Shown: positions 28,001 to 37,185, numbered from the stretch's first letter. The stretch: 64,000 nucleotides of DNA from Paulinella micropora (GCA_009731375.1 BJOX01000090.1:77264-141263), one strand, 5' to 3'. The notes: a model not told the origin generated them from the letters alone. Numbers and translations are program-made.

Positions 28001-29642
28001 ACTTCTCAAAGTCTCCAAAATCTATCATTTTCTCCACTTTAGCCCGTGTTGCACCCCAATCGGGTATAAACTGGCTATAGTATTGCGCCATCGCAAGGAA
28101 TGAGTGCAATTCAGTGCGGTTCTTCGGTATCGGTCGATTCATAATCTCCTCCCTCTTCTCTTTGGATATCGAGACTCGATTATGGGAGATCTCGTACCCT
28201 AAGTATGTCACACTCGTCTTGGCAAGTTGACACTTCTTTAGATTGCACTTCAGGCCAAAAGCTCCGATGCGCCTGAATATATCGGACAAATGATCGATAT
28301 GCTCCTCCATTGTGTTAGAGTATACGATAATGTCATCGATATAGCAAAATGCATATTCTCCCGCCTTCTGTCCCCGCCTTCTCATAAAGCCACCGTCAGA
28401 CAAATCATCGTACTGACTGCTCAACATCTTCTGCATCGCCTTCTGGAAAAGTCCTGGGGCTTGCTTGAGGCCCATCGGAAGCACTTTCCATTGGTATATT
28501 TCCATACCCACCACAAACGCCGTCAGCCATCTGGACTTTTCCTCCAGTGGTATCTGCCAGAAGCCATTCTTAAGGTCAATGACCGAATAGAATTTTGCAT
28601 TCCGCAGTACTCTCCTTCCTTCTTCTAATGTCGGGAGAGGATTTCTCTCTTCCTCCAGCACCTTGTTAACACGAGCATAGTTAACTGTCAGGCGCCATTC
28701 TCCTCCTGGCTTCGGCACTATTCTCGGTTGTGAGACTATTGAGGATGTTGATCTCTCAATAAAGTCCTCATTGAGCAGCTGTCTTGCTAGCTCCTCCGCT
28801 ATCTTCGCCTCATGTATACTCAAATTCGCCCTTCGTGGTGCCGGTGACGGCTCCGCACCCGGTATTTTGTAAATAACCGCAGTGAAATCTTCAGGCTTGA
28901 CACCACCTGCATGTGGAGGGTCAAAAATTTCCTTGTTCGCCTCTAATTTGGCTTTTAAAAGCTCCTTCTCCTTCTCCGTGCCTACTCCTTCTTCCAATAT
29001 TTTCCGCGCCGCCTCTTGAAAATCTTCATCAGACATCTGCTTATGCTGCTTGAGGGGTTCTCTGTCCTCCTCCAAGCCTAAGTCCTCTTCCGAGACATCA
29101 TCTAGGCCCGTCTTTTCATACGTGACCGTGTCCGGCTCATCATCTTTACCGAGCTCCACCAGCATGTCAATGAGTCTCGCGTATTGCAAAGGAGCTTTAC
29201 GGGTGTAAAAACCATCAAAGCATGTGAATGCTTGCGGTATCAATTTCAACTTGTCGAGGTCTCTGAGCTTCCGCTTGTATGCACTGCTCTGCTCACGAGT
29301 TCCCATACGACAAGCCACCACTAGCTGTTGCTTGCGAGAGGGTACCGGTATAGGATGATCAATAAGCCGGTCCCTTATTTCCTGCGCCCATATCGCCTTC
29401 TCATTATATGGCAGGATAATAGTATACGGCTTATTATTTTCGAATAAAGTCCGTAAGCATTTCTTCACTTCAGACAGTGAACGCGGCCACGTCGGCTCGT
29501 CACCCCAGAAATCAGTAATAAAACTTTTAATAGTTTCTGGTGGAGTATCAGGGATTCGCCCCGTTCTCCTTGGTACAAACTCCTCCCTTTTTTCTTCTCC
29601 TACTTTTCGCATGGAAACAGTATCCGTTAGTAATATGGACAT
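25005..29642 (-). CDS. Retrotransposon Pol: RT, RNase H, integrase (1545 aa)
   Basis: Domains in order, with approximate residues: reverse transcriptase (about 290-530) with VIDLKNGFWQIPL, LPMGLKQAPGLFQ and the catalytic CYIDDIIVYS near 433; RNase H with VVDTDASKFAIGAVLQQ near 586 and a later RTDHHNLLWL; integrase zinc-binding H/H/C/C (HNCPLLAHPGR near 902, CIPC near 940); catalytic core with D in IDHVGPF (974), D in SDRGSDF (1033) and E in GKIERVHRP (1068); and a GPY/F-type module (HWKGPYQI, 1214). An extra 300 residues follow, first charged and low-complexity, then globular, with no recognised domain. The frame overlaps the protease ORF by 95 bp in the +1 frame, so the first Met at 29642 need not be the true start. 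All catalytic residues are present. Confidence 0.95.
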   Translation of the reverse strand: MSILLTDTVSMRKVGEEKREEFVPRRTGRIPDTPPETIKSFITDFWGDEPTWPRSLSEVKKCLRTLFENNKPYTIILPYNEKAIWAQEIRDRLIDHPIPVPSRKQQLVVACRMGTREQSSAYKRKLRDLDKLKLIPQAFTCFDGFYTRKAPLQYARLIDMLVELGKDDEPDTVTYEKTGLDDVSEEDLGLEEDREPLKQHKQMSDEDFQEAARKILEEGVGTEKEKELLKAKLEANKEIFDPPHAGGVKPEDFTAVIYKIPGAEPSPAPRRANLSIHEAKIAEELARQLLNEDFIERSTSSIVSQPRIVPKPGGEWRLTVNYARVNKVLEEERNPLPTLEEGRRVLRNAKFYSVIDLKNGFWQIPLEEKSRWLTAFVVGMEIYQWKVLPMGLKQAPGLFQKAMQKMLSSQYDDLSDGGFMRRRGQKAGEYAFCYIDDIIVYSNTMEEHIDHLSDIFRRIGAFGLKCNLKKCQLAKTSVTYLGYEISHNRVSISKEKREEIMNRPIPKNRTELHSFLAMAQYYSQFIPDWGATRAKVEKMIDFGDFEKWDEEALQAFHALKDLIYKDPKDGGLVLTMPDFTKQFVVDTDASKFAIGAVLQQEDEEKKLRPIMFISRKLCAAERNYCTRQREALAVVWALKRLREYLWGGPQFTVRTDHHNLLWLMNHEQTGRLARWQAFLSCFDFTMVHLPGKRNVVADSLSRLEFNSEVSALVSTVEMEDLSTDKVYEVSHIEAMEMASGVRYDRTGLRYSPQGPDHGICCELHTQEDAEWSYEVYENAKANIREEEETQEVYAEPPQERRSDLDDDPERIGVRLEDGTIHIASPTAWRQQQAQDPEFKELIQLYQNPDELRMTKAIKDQMKEMGWRDGLLWYKGLHGRYASQPDKWTLWVPESLRRFIFVAAHNCPLLAHPGRQRTHMFVARRFWWKKMKEEIDQAVDACIPCKINKTPLKANFGLIGEFPLHAGMFEFIHIDHVGPFPESKDGYKYLLTAIDRATNYVWIIPVKDVTGKTTAEALIDRIISQIGVPRKICSDRGSDFNNEVIDKLSKYYGMKWQYVTAYNPRANGKIERVHRPLKASLKMYCTKKENQRAWVEAAPSFAFAMNCLPSTALGGSKSSISPYQLVYGREPDIPTSLLHPKDTWADADELFGMRLRVKMEAEQIVRAHREAERRKTDAEGVRQAHLDQIKFQVGDIVLLYHPQVPKGVSSKLFTHWKGPYQIMEQTGPLNYKIRGRGKVQIVNVRRLIKYDPFLLEDESVEEALKRMKDDFKEVPPIHKEAGIDQDDAYRAPIAEKEESEVDSKEKTDRISAVGTQSKSPREHSGKKEKITEAQLRRARNDLINDQPRKAMRSMRSKDVHQEEEGTDTDPNAGNVEIVHERWKEGDAIATIAWVKNVFYLMRPAEQHVADDTLSDLYLMRVVAVPRQMRVTRTLKISSAAKIVQPILQFWRSMDPVEVPKARHYLPVYKDAKSLETWDDTITPRDKDYTAWTIQTLPRGVLDVPFELSLGGIPNKIWDILEQSKFDLTFVGGPPPGKEIRARRRRQ

Positions 29643-30786
29643 CTGTTCCTACTCCTTCCGCGAATCTCGCCAACGACGGGCTTCTTTGTGCTACACATAT
29701 AATCTCCTCCTTTCGCTTCTCGATTAAGTCATCAATAGACTTTTTGTCCCAATGGCATGTCGGAACTGTGACAGTGCACACTTGGGATTCCCAATTGTCG
29801 GTCCAGGACAGTTCATCCGGTCTTACGACATGGGGGTGAACGTACACCTCAAGTGCCTCATGTGCGATGGCCATCTTTTTGTGATCCGTCGCTAGACTCA
29901 GCTCATAAGCCTCATAAGAGTCAGTAGCGTTGAAGGGATCAATATCGTTCTCTTCTCCTCTTTTTACTCCATATATCACTCGCCGTGCGGCGCAATCAAT
30001 CACAGCCCCCATCGTAGCCAATTGGTCATACGATAGTAATATTGACCCGTGGTAACCGGGGACGACATAGAGGTCCATACGGTATACTCGTGCGGATTTC
30101 AATTTAAAGGTCAGTGTGATGATTCCCGTGATATCCGTCCGGCTGCTCACTCCTTTGAGAGTGCCCGTTGACTTTTTCATATTTCCGTCCACCCAGTCCC
30201 GGTATCGATTAAAAAACTTCCTGCCGACAATATTAATATTCGCCATCGTATCATTACCAACTTTTAATATTGTCTTCAATGTTTCACAATAAAGTTCCGT
30301 ATAACACAGAGCATCGGGCCTGTGTATATTGGCTGCGAGAACAAGAACTTTACGTTCCAAATTTTGGAGTCTTGTCTCTAAGTTTTTCAACTCCTCCTTC
30401 TTCTCCTCCTGCTTCACCTCATTAACATTTTTATTATTCTGCGGTACTGGTGCGTTTACTATTTGAGCGACATTGTCTTGTGGTACTTGAGTACACACAT
30501 TGTCTTTTTGCTCGCCACCCGCCGCGACCGTAGACATTGAGTCTGTTCGTGGTTGTTTGCTTGGCCGAGGCGATACGTCTGCCATTGGCCTCCTCGCCTC
30601 CATCGCAAGTCTCGCCTTCCTATTTGCATCAGTTATCATTGGTAACCGTGCTGTATGAACGGGTATGAGACTACCTTGGGGCTGCAGTCTCTGTGTACCC
30701 ACATCTTTGTTTTCACATAGAGGAAGCGTTGGCCCAGTCTGCACAACAGCATTAGAAAGCACTGTGACTTTAGGGTTAAACTTCAC
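29548..30786 (-). CDS. Retrotransposon protease-type ORF (about 412 aa)
   Basis: The C-terminal half has the fold signature of a retropepsin: VGNDTMANINIVG near residue 175, then MDLYVVPGYHGSILLSYDQL and MGAVIDC near 255. These match the usual order D-T-G, strand, I-L-G-x-(D)-x-L, G-A-V-I-D. The active-site triplet reads DTM where DTG or DSG is expected. The first 130 residues are low-complexity and charged. The frame is the same as gag and is separated from it only by a UGA and 11 codons, so it may be made by read-through as part of a Gag-Pro fusion, or start at its own ATG. Confidence 0.75.
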   Translation of the reverse strand: MKFNPKVTVLSNAVVQTGPTLPLCENKDVGTQRLQPQGSLIPVHTARLPMITDANRKARLAMEARRPMADVSPRPSKQPRTDSMSTVAAGGEQKDNVCTQVPQDNVAQIVNAPVPQNNKNVNEVKQEEKKEELKNLETRLQNLERKVLVLAANIHRPDALCYTELYCETLKTILKVGNDTMANINIVGRKFFNRYRDWVDGNMKKSTGTLKGVSSRTDITGIITLTFKLKSARVYRMDLYVVPGYHGSILLSYDQLATMGAVIDCAARRVIYGVKRGEENDIDPFNATDSYEAYELSLATDHKKMAIAHEALEVYVHPHVVRPDELSWTDNWESQVCTVTVPTCHWDKKSIDDLIEKRKEEIICVAQRSPSLARFAEGVGTDVHITNGYCFHAKSRRRKKGGVCTKENGANP

Positions 30787-30826
30787 AGTCTTCTCCTTCC
30801 TCTCTTCTTCCCCCTCCAGTCATTCC
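30781..30826 (-). promoter_or_regulatory. Possible gag stop read-through site (UGA-CUG)
   Basis: On the coding strand the gag stop context is GTGGTGGAATGACTGGAGG. The frame continues open for 11 codons to the ATG of the protease ORF and onward. UGA followed by CU is a known leaky context in several viral and cellular genes. Reinitiation at the ATG 33 bases downstream is the alternative. Confidence 0.45.
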
Positions 30827-33522
30827 ACCACCTCGAAACGATTACCTTGAGTAGTGTCCGGGTAGGATGACGTATCGGTCTCCGAGGCAGTGTTGTAGGC
30901 CTGAGCTCGACCGAAATTCGGGTTGGAGCTTGCCCACGAGCCTCCTCCTCCTCTGGGTGGGGGGGCTGGAGCTCGAACAGCTCTCCCTCCATAAGGGGTA
31001 TATCCCCGACCTCCTCCTCTTCCTCTCTGAGGGGTTCCCTGCCACCTCGAGGCTCCTCTCCATGTTCCTCGTCCTCGTCCTCCTCCTCCTCCTCCTCCTC
31101 CTCCTCCTCCTCCTGCTCCTGCTCCTCCTTCTCGTCCTCTTTGAGAGGCCTTTAAGTTCTTTTGTCTCTCCCTTTCCTCCTTCTTCTCCTTCATCCTCTT
31201 CATGTAGGTAATGATTGCCTCTCGTAACTCCTCATCATCACACATATTGGCATACCAACCTTCGTTCACAGCGGCAATCTGAAGCATATTGAAAAGGCCC
31301 GGTTCCTTGCCTTCCGTCCTGCTCAGAAAATTTGCCCTTGCTGTTGGGTTCTGCCTATCATGATTGAAAGAGCAGTCTCTGTTCTCCATCTGTGCCTTAC
31401 ACTGCAAGCCCGCGAACCACCTCCAACATGCGGTCTTCAGGTCTGGCTCTCTCTGTCTCTTCCAACCGGCAACTCTGTTTGTGTACGTGGCTTGTGCGCC
31501 AACAGGTACACCGCCTGCCTGTGCCGTATGTGCCTCCGTGAGCGAGTCCATGTTTGAGCATGCACTCATCACTTCTTGAAACAGTGCTGACGGAGCAACG
31601 CTTTGAACCGTATTTTCGAACACGTGTGTCTCGAGGAAGTTCTTGGACTTCACTGAGCTAAACGTCGAGCATTGTTGTATGAGCTGAGTAAGCTTACTCG
31701 GGTTAACTGTGTGTAACGCCGAAAAGAAATAGAGGATGATCGACTTGCGGCCATAGAATAGCCCATAGGAGGAAACTACCTCCGTAAGGGTCGCCGCCAA
31801 GCCAACAGCACTCCTCAAACTCATCGCCACTGTCTCAAAGATTTCAAATCCTATGAGAGTACCAGTGCAGAGATGCTGGTATCCATGAGATTGAAAATAT
31901 GAAATGAGTGTGGCCACCGCCAGTTCACACTGAGCGTCTAGGCCTGTTGCATTGTTTCTCTTAATCTCCTCCTTCTTTCTCAAAAACTTGTACTGTGTCA
32001 GATCAAATCCCTCCGAGACTAGAGATTGGTCAAAAACAGTAACAAGGGCCTCGTATTCCTGCGTTTCGTCGCAAGGAAAAGCCTTCATGCAGGCATTGAT
32101 CTCTTTGAGCTTGCTCAAAAGCGAAGCATCAGAGTCTTTGTCTGAGCTCGTCTTGGCATATAGCATGAGACTTGCCACTCCTCCTTTCTTCCCCTTGAAG
32201 GCATTTATGATGTTCTGTCTGTCCTTCTTCTCCGTGTTTGTGACCACCACCGTAGTTGAGCCCGAGGGTGCAGGGGCTGGTGGGGCAGGAGCTGGTGGGG
32301 TCAAATATGTCGGAGGGTGTGTCTTTGCACCACTCACTTTTGCTTTCATTCTTTCCAGTCTCATCGTCTTCTCGAACTCCTCATTCTCTTTCGCCTTCTT
32401 CTTCTCAGATATCACCAGCTTTTGAGCATGAGTGATAAAGGCCACCAATTCAGAAGCAGATCTGAGAAAATTATATTTCTCCACATATTGGTCAACACCT
32501 GCTTTGTTGGCGACCGGTGGTGCGTTACTAAGTGATTTAAGGACAGAGTGATCCTTGGTAGGAATCCATCTCTTCCATGCCTCCTTGTGCAGTAACGCAC
32601 CCATCAACAGTCTGATCTTGGTCAGAACTCTGTCGGTCTTCTCTAACTCATCAATCACAGGATGAGTTTCTCCTGCTGCCTTAATGCTTTTTTCCATCTC
32701 TGCCTTCCCCTCCTCCAAGGCCTTTATTTCCATTGTAAAAAAATGAAATATGCCACTCGAGTTTTTCGAACCCAGATTGGTCTTCATTTTTGTTACATCG
32801 ACTGCCTCCTGACCAGTCGCGAGGAATCTGGCCGTTGCTCTTGGGTTTGTGTACTGGAGGTAACCCTCACATCGTGGGCCGTATGTACGTTCCCAAATCA
32901 GGGTTTGAGTGTACACCCCAAAGATAGCATCGAGTAATTCAAGGTGGGTGTGTGTGTCCCCAAACTTGATATGCTGTATCTTCTTTCTCTCTTCTGGATC
33001 AGAGACCAGTTTGCCGAGGAGCTGTGCTGTGTTTGATAATAGGATATAGACATCCTTTTTAGCACGACTTTTCTCTCTTCTTTGATCCTGAGGGATCCAC
33101 ACATAGGTATCCTTCTCTACCCCCATCTTGTTATCAAACTCTTCTTTAGTGAGGTCATAGTGGTCTTGCACCCACTGTTGTTCCTCCACTGTGATCTCCT
33201 CTCCATCACTATGAATCAAGTCGATCATTTTTCGTCCTCCTCCTCCCGTGTAGGCAGGTGGTAAGGGATTACCATATGCTCCTCCTCCTCCCGTCTCTTC
33301 TTGTTCAAATCCTCCTTCATCTTCGTCTCCTCCATATCTTCCTTCATCATCCCAGCCCTCTTCTACTCCTCCTCCTACTCCTTCATCTCCTCCTCCTCCT
33401 TCTTTCAATCCTCCTCCTCCTCCTTCATTCAATCCTCTTCCTCCTCCTCCTCCTGCTTCTTCTTCTTCTCTTCTTTGATCTGCCTCCGAGAATTCACTCA
33501 CTTCGGCGGTCTCTGTCGACAT
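30820..33522 (-). CDS. Retrotransposon Gag-like protein (900 aa)
   Basis: This is the first frame of the element, after a roughly 790-bp leader. Residues 25-95 are Gly/Glu-rich and include LPPAY (a PPxY motif) near 88. A long helical middle region (about 110-690) would form the capsid. Near 698-718 a Cys/His cluster has spacing C-x8-C-x8-C-x3-H (CWRWFAGLQC ... CSFNH), a CCCH-type finger where Gag proteins usually carry CCHC knuckles. The C-terminal 100 residues are Gly/Arg-rich (RGRG, RGGG boxes), consistent with RNA binding. The gene stops with UGA followed by CUG, and the frame stays open into the protease ORF. Identification rests on position and composition; sequence similarity to known Gag is not obvious. 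Confidence 0.8.
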   Translation of the reverse strand: MSTETAEVSEFSEADQRREEEEAGGGGGRGLNEGGGGGLKEGGGGDEGVGGGVEEGWDDEGRYGGDEDEGGFEQEETGGGGAYGNPLPPAYTGGGGRKMIDLIHSDGEEITVEEQQWVQDHYDLTKEEFDNKMGVEKDTYVWIPQDQRREKSRAKKDVYILLSNTAQLLGKLVSDPEERKKIQHIKFGDTHTHLELLDAIFGVYTQTLIWERTYGPRCEGYLQYTNPRATARFLATGQEAVDVTKMKTNLGSKNSSGIFHFFTMEIKALEEGKAEMEKSIKAAGETHPVIDELEKTDRVLTKIRLLMGALLHKEAWKRWIPTKDHSVLKSLSNAPPVANKAGVDQYVEKYNFLRSASELVAFITHAQKLVISEKKKAKENEEFEKTMRLERMKAKVSGAKTHPPTYLTPPAPAPPAPAPSGSTTVVVTNTEKKDRQNIINAFKGKKGGVASLMLYAKTSSDKDSDASLLSKLKEINACMKAFPCDETQEYEALVTVFDQSLVSEGFDLTQYKFLRKKEEIKRNNATGLDAQCELAVATLISYFQSHGYQHLCTGTLIGFEIFETVAMSLRSAVGLAATLTEVVSSYGLFYGRKSIILYFFSALHTVNPSKLTQLIQQCSTFSSVKSKNFLETHVFENTVQSVAPSALFQEVMSACSNMDSLTEAHTAQAGGVPVGAQATYTNRVAGWKRQREPDLKTACWRWFAGLQCKAQMENRDCSFNHDRQNPTARANFLSRTEGKEPGLFNMLQIAAVNEGWYANMCDDEELREAIITYMKRMKEKKEERERQKNLKASQRGREGGAGAGGGGGGGGGGGGRGRGTWRGASRWQGTPQRGRGGGRGYTPYGGRAVRAPAPPPRGGGGSWASSNPNFGRAQAYNTASETDTSSYPDTTQGNRFEVVE

Positions 33523-34308
33523 GATGTCGTAGTAGTGATCAACAGGAGGACAGTGTCAGCTCCTATGTTTGGTTTTTGTTCGTTTGTGTTCTGTTCCTCC
33601 TTCAGTCGATTGACTAGTGAAGAGAGAAACTAATAGAGAGGGTAGGATAAGATTCCCTGTCCTCTATGAAACACTGTTTGTATGTTTGTTTTTGTTTGAG
33701 AAAAATAGTCTTTGAGACTTTCTCCGATTTCTTGTTCTCCTTACTCAGATTACTTTCTCCTCCTTCTTTTCTATATTGTATCTAGTATGAGGCACTTGGA
33801 CCTACACACAGATAGTAATAGAGAAGCTAGAAAAGCTCTCCTTGAGAAGTCGACAGTCGGTCGGATAGGTTCTCAGACCTACCTTTAGAAAACGATCAGA
33901 GATTTGCAAAAATACTCTGACGTATGTGTGAGATAATGCAGATAAATGCACAAACTAGAAGGGTAGAGTGTTGTGCTCCTGTCCCTATGCTTGTTTGTGT
34001 TTTGTGTGTGTTCCTTCACTCTTCTGTCCACCTCCTTCTTCTTGGTCTCTGTGTGAGAACAGCAAGAACGACAGAGAGTTTGTATCTGATGTCTCCTTGT
34101 GAGCACACAGATACTGATTGGGCTAGAGGGTACGAGACACCTGCTTGAGACCAATCAAATTATTTGTTTTGTGAAAGAGTTATGAGGGAGCTGTGTTGGA
34201 GTATTTGTTTTCGTCTGACGTCCCCGTGTGAGACAGGTCAGTGAAAATTCACTCTGTTGCCTGTGTGGCAAAGCAGAAAGAAATCACCCTAGTGATGTGG
34301 ACTCCAAA
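33523..34308 (-). other. Retrotransposon 5' leader
   Basis: About 790 bp between the 5' LTR and the gag start, pyrimidine-rich on the plus strand, with no ORF of interest. Just inside the LTR the minus strand reads TTTGGAGTCCACATCACTAG. The TGG two bases in fits a tRNA primer-binding site, but the tRNA was not identified. Confidence 0.6.
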
Positions 34309-34545
34309 TGTAATGCCCCCAACGATAGCTCGTAAAAAGTCGGTAATACAACCAAACACAGTCCTCAAGAATGAGAATGATGTCTCGTTATATTAGCTTA
34401 GTGAAGCCAAAAAGGAAAACGGCAACAGACCAGGAATAAAATGGCATCAGGTCCAATCCGGACAAATAATACTGAAAAACAAGCTGGTGCACCTGTCACC
34501 AGGAAAAGGTATTTTTTACCGGCTATCCGGGGGGTGATGCCTACA
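34309..34545 (-). repeat. 5' LTR of the retrotransposon (237 bp)
   Basis: Matches 23940-24176 with one visible difference. It is upstream of gag on the minus strand, so it should hold the promoter and transcription start. No TATA box is obvious. Confidence 0.93.
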
Positions 34546-34670
34546 GAGATGAGAAATACCATCACAGCGTGATAGGTATTTCCGATCTATACAAATATCA
34601 TCATGTTGAGGCTACTGCCACACCTGGCCTTTTGCTAATCAAGTCTCTTCGGCATCAGCCTGCCATATAA
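34546..34670 (+). pseudogene. Transposase-like ORF, 3' part, after the retrotransposon
   Basis: GAGA (34546-34549) is the right target duplication. From 34550 the frame interrupted at 23939 resumes (EKYHHSVIGISDLYKYHHVE) and stops at TAA 34668. A further open stretch (TEQQFLLNSIGGGSNYWWPP, 34690-34850) lies in another frame and may be the next exon. Confidence 0.6.
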
Positions 34671-35029
34671 TGGCGTTTCACTGTTGACAGAAGCAAACTT
34701 ACTGAACAACAGTTCTTGTTGAATTCGATCGGTGGTGGATCGAACTACTGGTGGCCTCCTGAGCTAGGGCTTGCTCTTCAAGCCCCTCGCAGGCTTCCTC
34801 CTTCACTTCAAGTCAGGAGAGGCAGGCAGAGACAGGATCGCCCTCGACGACGGTTAATTAAATTAAATTTTAAATTTAAATTTAAAAATTAAAATATCTA
34901 AAAAATGTAATGTAATTTACTAATAACTATTGAATGAATTTGCAAACGATGATTAATATTAAAACTAAAGAAAACAATCAAACTAACAGAAACTGCCACT
35001 TGAAATTTTCAACTCAAATTTGAATTCAA

Positions 35030-36523
35030 ATTTGAAGTTTCAACAAAATAAAAAATATTATTTAGAAAGAATATTTATGAAATTAAACATGAGTTTTGTT
35101 GACAAGCAAGTCTCCGCTTTATTGCATGCAGTGAAGCATCCCTTTCTCTCGGGCCAGCAGGTTGGCTTTGCTTTTTTGTTTGTTTCTTTTCTGCAATTTG
35201 TGTGACTGTAGTTGACGAAGAAGAGGAGAGAGCTCACAGCGGACGTGGACCTTAAGTACGATCTGAAACTGTCAGCAGACGGTTTGTCTGCGAGTGTAAA
35301 TGTTTACAGCATTCTCACTGAGTTGGAGACCAAGTGGATGAGGGATGGGGCAGGGTTAACGTCAAAACTCTTTTGTGTGTGTGTGTGTGTGTGTTTTTTT
35401 CTTTTTCTTTTTCTTTTTTTTTTCTTTGCTTCTCGGTTACTAGGGGAAAATCTATGTTAAAGATAACATCATTTCTCTTCTACACATATTTTCCCCGATC
35501 TTTCTCTTTCTCTTTTCGTTAAGTTATTAACAATAAAACTTTCTTAATAATTGAATAAGTTTTATTAATACTTGAATTAGTTTTATTAATATTATAATTG
35601 AATTAGTTTTATTTATTAATACTATTGATATAAATTTTTATTAATAACTTGTAGGTGAGCTTTTAGCTTACCTGGAGCAACTTGAACAAAATGGATGGAC
35701 ATCCCCGGAAACCGGCCGGCATTATAAGGTTAAACTTTTTGTGACCGGTGACATGAAGTGGCTGCTTTCATGCACCGGGCATAAAGCAGCCTCTTCAGAT
35801 AACTCTTGTTTTTTGTGCACATGCCATTCAGACGATAGAGCAGATTTAGAGGTAGAGTGGGGTGTGACTAGAAAGAGCACTGATGATGCATCACAACCCG
35901 GAAAAAAACATGCACAATCACTTTTTCATTACATCCCGCTTGAAAGACACATACCAGACTTGCTGCACATGATGCTGCGTGTGTGCGGCCGGATGACTGA
36001 CTATATTATACGAGAGATTTTAACAGGAAAGCCTCGGAGTTTGGACATTCCGCTTGATTCACCGTACGCGTCCCTTGACTCAAGACTCGCGCACTTCAAA
36101 GATCAACTTGCAGGTAAAAACGGGCGGGAAAGGTAATTTCCGGTTTCAAACTCGAGTCGGTATAATGACGAAAAAAAAAATCATGAATGGACTGGACTTG
36201 ATCGCGGTGTAGCGTTGCGTCGTTTTATGTCGGAAGTTTACGATGACAATTTGAATCTAGAAAATATTTTCTGCCCGGGCCGCTGGAAAAATATTAAGAC
36301 TTTTTGCGCGGGCTGGTGGAATCAATTTCGCAAAATCAACAATCCGCACATTTTCACTGACACGGAAGCGGATTTGTTGCAGAAACAAACTCGTACTTTG
36401 TTTCTTGAACTAACTTCTATGAAATACCAAGGCCCCGCTCATCCTTTGACTGATCGAGGATGGGACTTGGTATCTGAAGGTACCTGGTAGAGGCGGTGAA
36501 CCAAACGATATCGTTTACTGGCG

Positions 36524-36554
<31 letters not shown>

Positions 36555-37006
36555 AANNNNNNNNNNCGAGGGGTGAGAATGGGCCCGTTATGCGCCGGAA
36601 GGCCCGGATGTATATCCTTACGGTATTTTCGATCCGGATTTCATTACTCCATACGTGCATCTTACCGTTAATCATATCACTTTTTTTTGAAGCTTCACGG
36701 AACTATTTACTGGTTTTCTTGTCAGTCGCTGGAGCTAGTGAACAACATGCATTCACAGCTTTTTTTCAAGCGTAACACTCGTCGCGATACGTGGATGTTA
36801 GAGCTTTTACAGGCTAACTATCGTGTCAAAGAGCTCCAGTTCCGGGGGTACAAGAAAAAAGACTACAAGTTCCGTTGCTCAATTTGCGCTAAGTACTATG
36901 TGTACAAAATATCTTTTCAGAAACATGAAGAAGAGTGCCGCGCTGAAGCTGAAGTTGATTTAGACCTTGTCATCGGTCTCAGCAAGGAGAGGATGTGGGC
37001 GGATGA
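35030..37006 (+). CDS. Transposase-like multi-exon gene, unassigned family
   Basis: Exons: about 35095-35160 (QVSALLHAVKHPFLSGQQ|GTTGGC), 35211-35380 (LTKKRRELTADVDLKYDLKL), 35655-36113, about 36185-36490 and about 36590-37006, the last two separated by a poly-G run and a 10-base gap. Exon 3 has GDMKWLLSCTGHKAASSDNS, followed by CFLCTC and HIPDLLHMMLRV. The last has FDPDFITPYVHLTVNH, then WFSCQSLELVNN and a C2H2-like CSICAKYYVYKISFQKHEEEC. The arrangement of a G-D-x-K strand, a C-x2-C pair, an x-LH-x2-LR helix and T-P-Y-x-H resembles DDE-transposase-derived proteins seen in animals and algae (from memory of the pattern). The family is not assigned. Confidence 0.55.
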
Positions 37007-37039
37007 GNNNNNNNNNNGTGGATGAGGATTTTTTTGATT

Positions 37040-37084
37040 AATAAATTATTATTATTATTAATATTATTATTATTATTATTATAA

Positions 37085-37177
<93 letters not shown>

Positions 37178-37185
37178 GTTATTTT
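37040..37185. repeat. (ATT)n microsatellite upstream of SINE copy 1
   Basis: About 145 bp of ATT units adjoin the SINE at its 5' side. Confidence 0.95.

Larger units (their letters stand above)
23940..34545 (-). mobile_element. Full-length Ty3/gypsy-type LTR retrotransposon
   Basis: The element is 10.6 kb, with 237-bp LTRs (TGTAATG...CCTACA on the plus strand), a GAGA target duplication, a polypurine tract and a TGG-starting primer site. Three long minus-strand frames lie in the order gag, protease, RT-RNase H-integrase. Integrase after RT/RNase H places it in Ty3/gypsy (Metaviridae), as does the GPY/F-like module after the integrase core. The LTRs appear to differ at one position (C at 24030 versus T at the matching site), so the insertion is recent. 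All three frames are open, so the copy may be active. It interrupts a transposase-like ORF. Confidence 0.93.
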
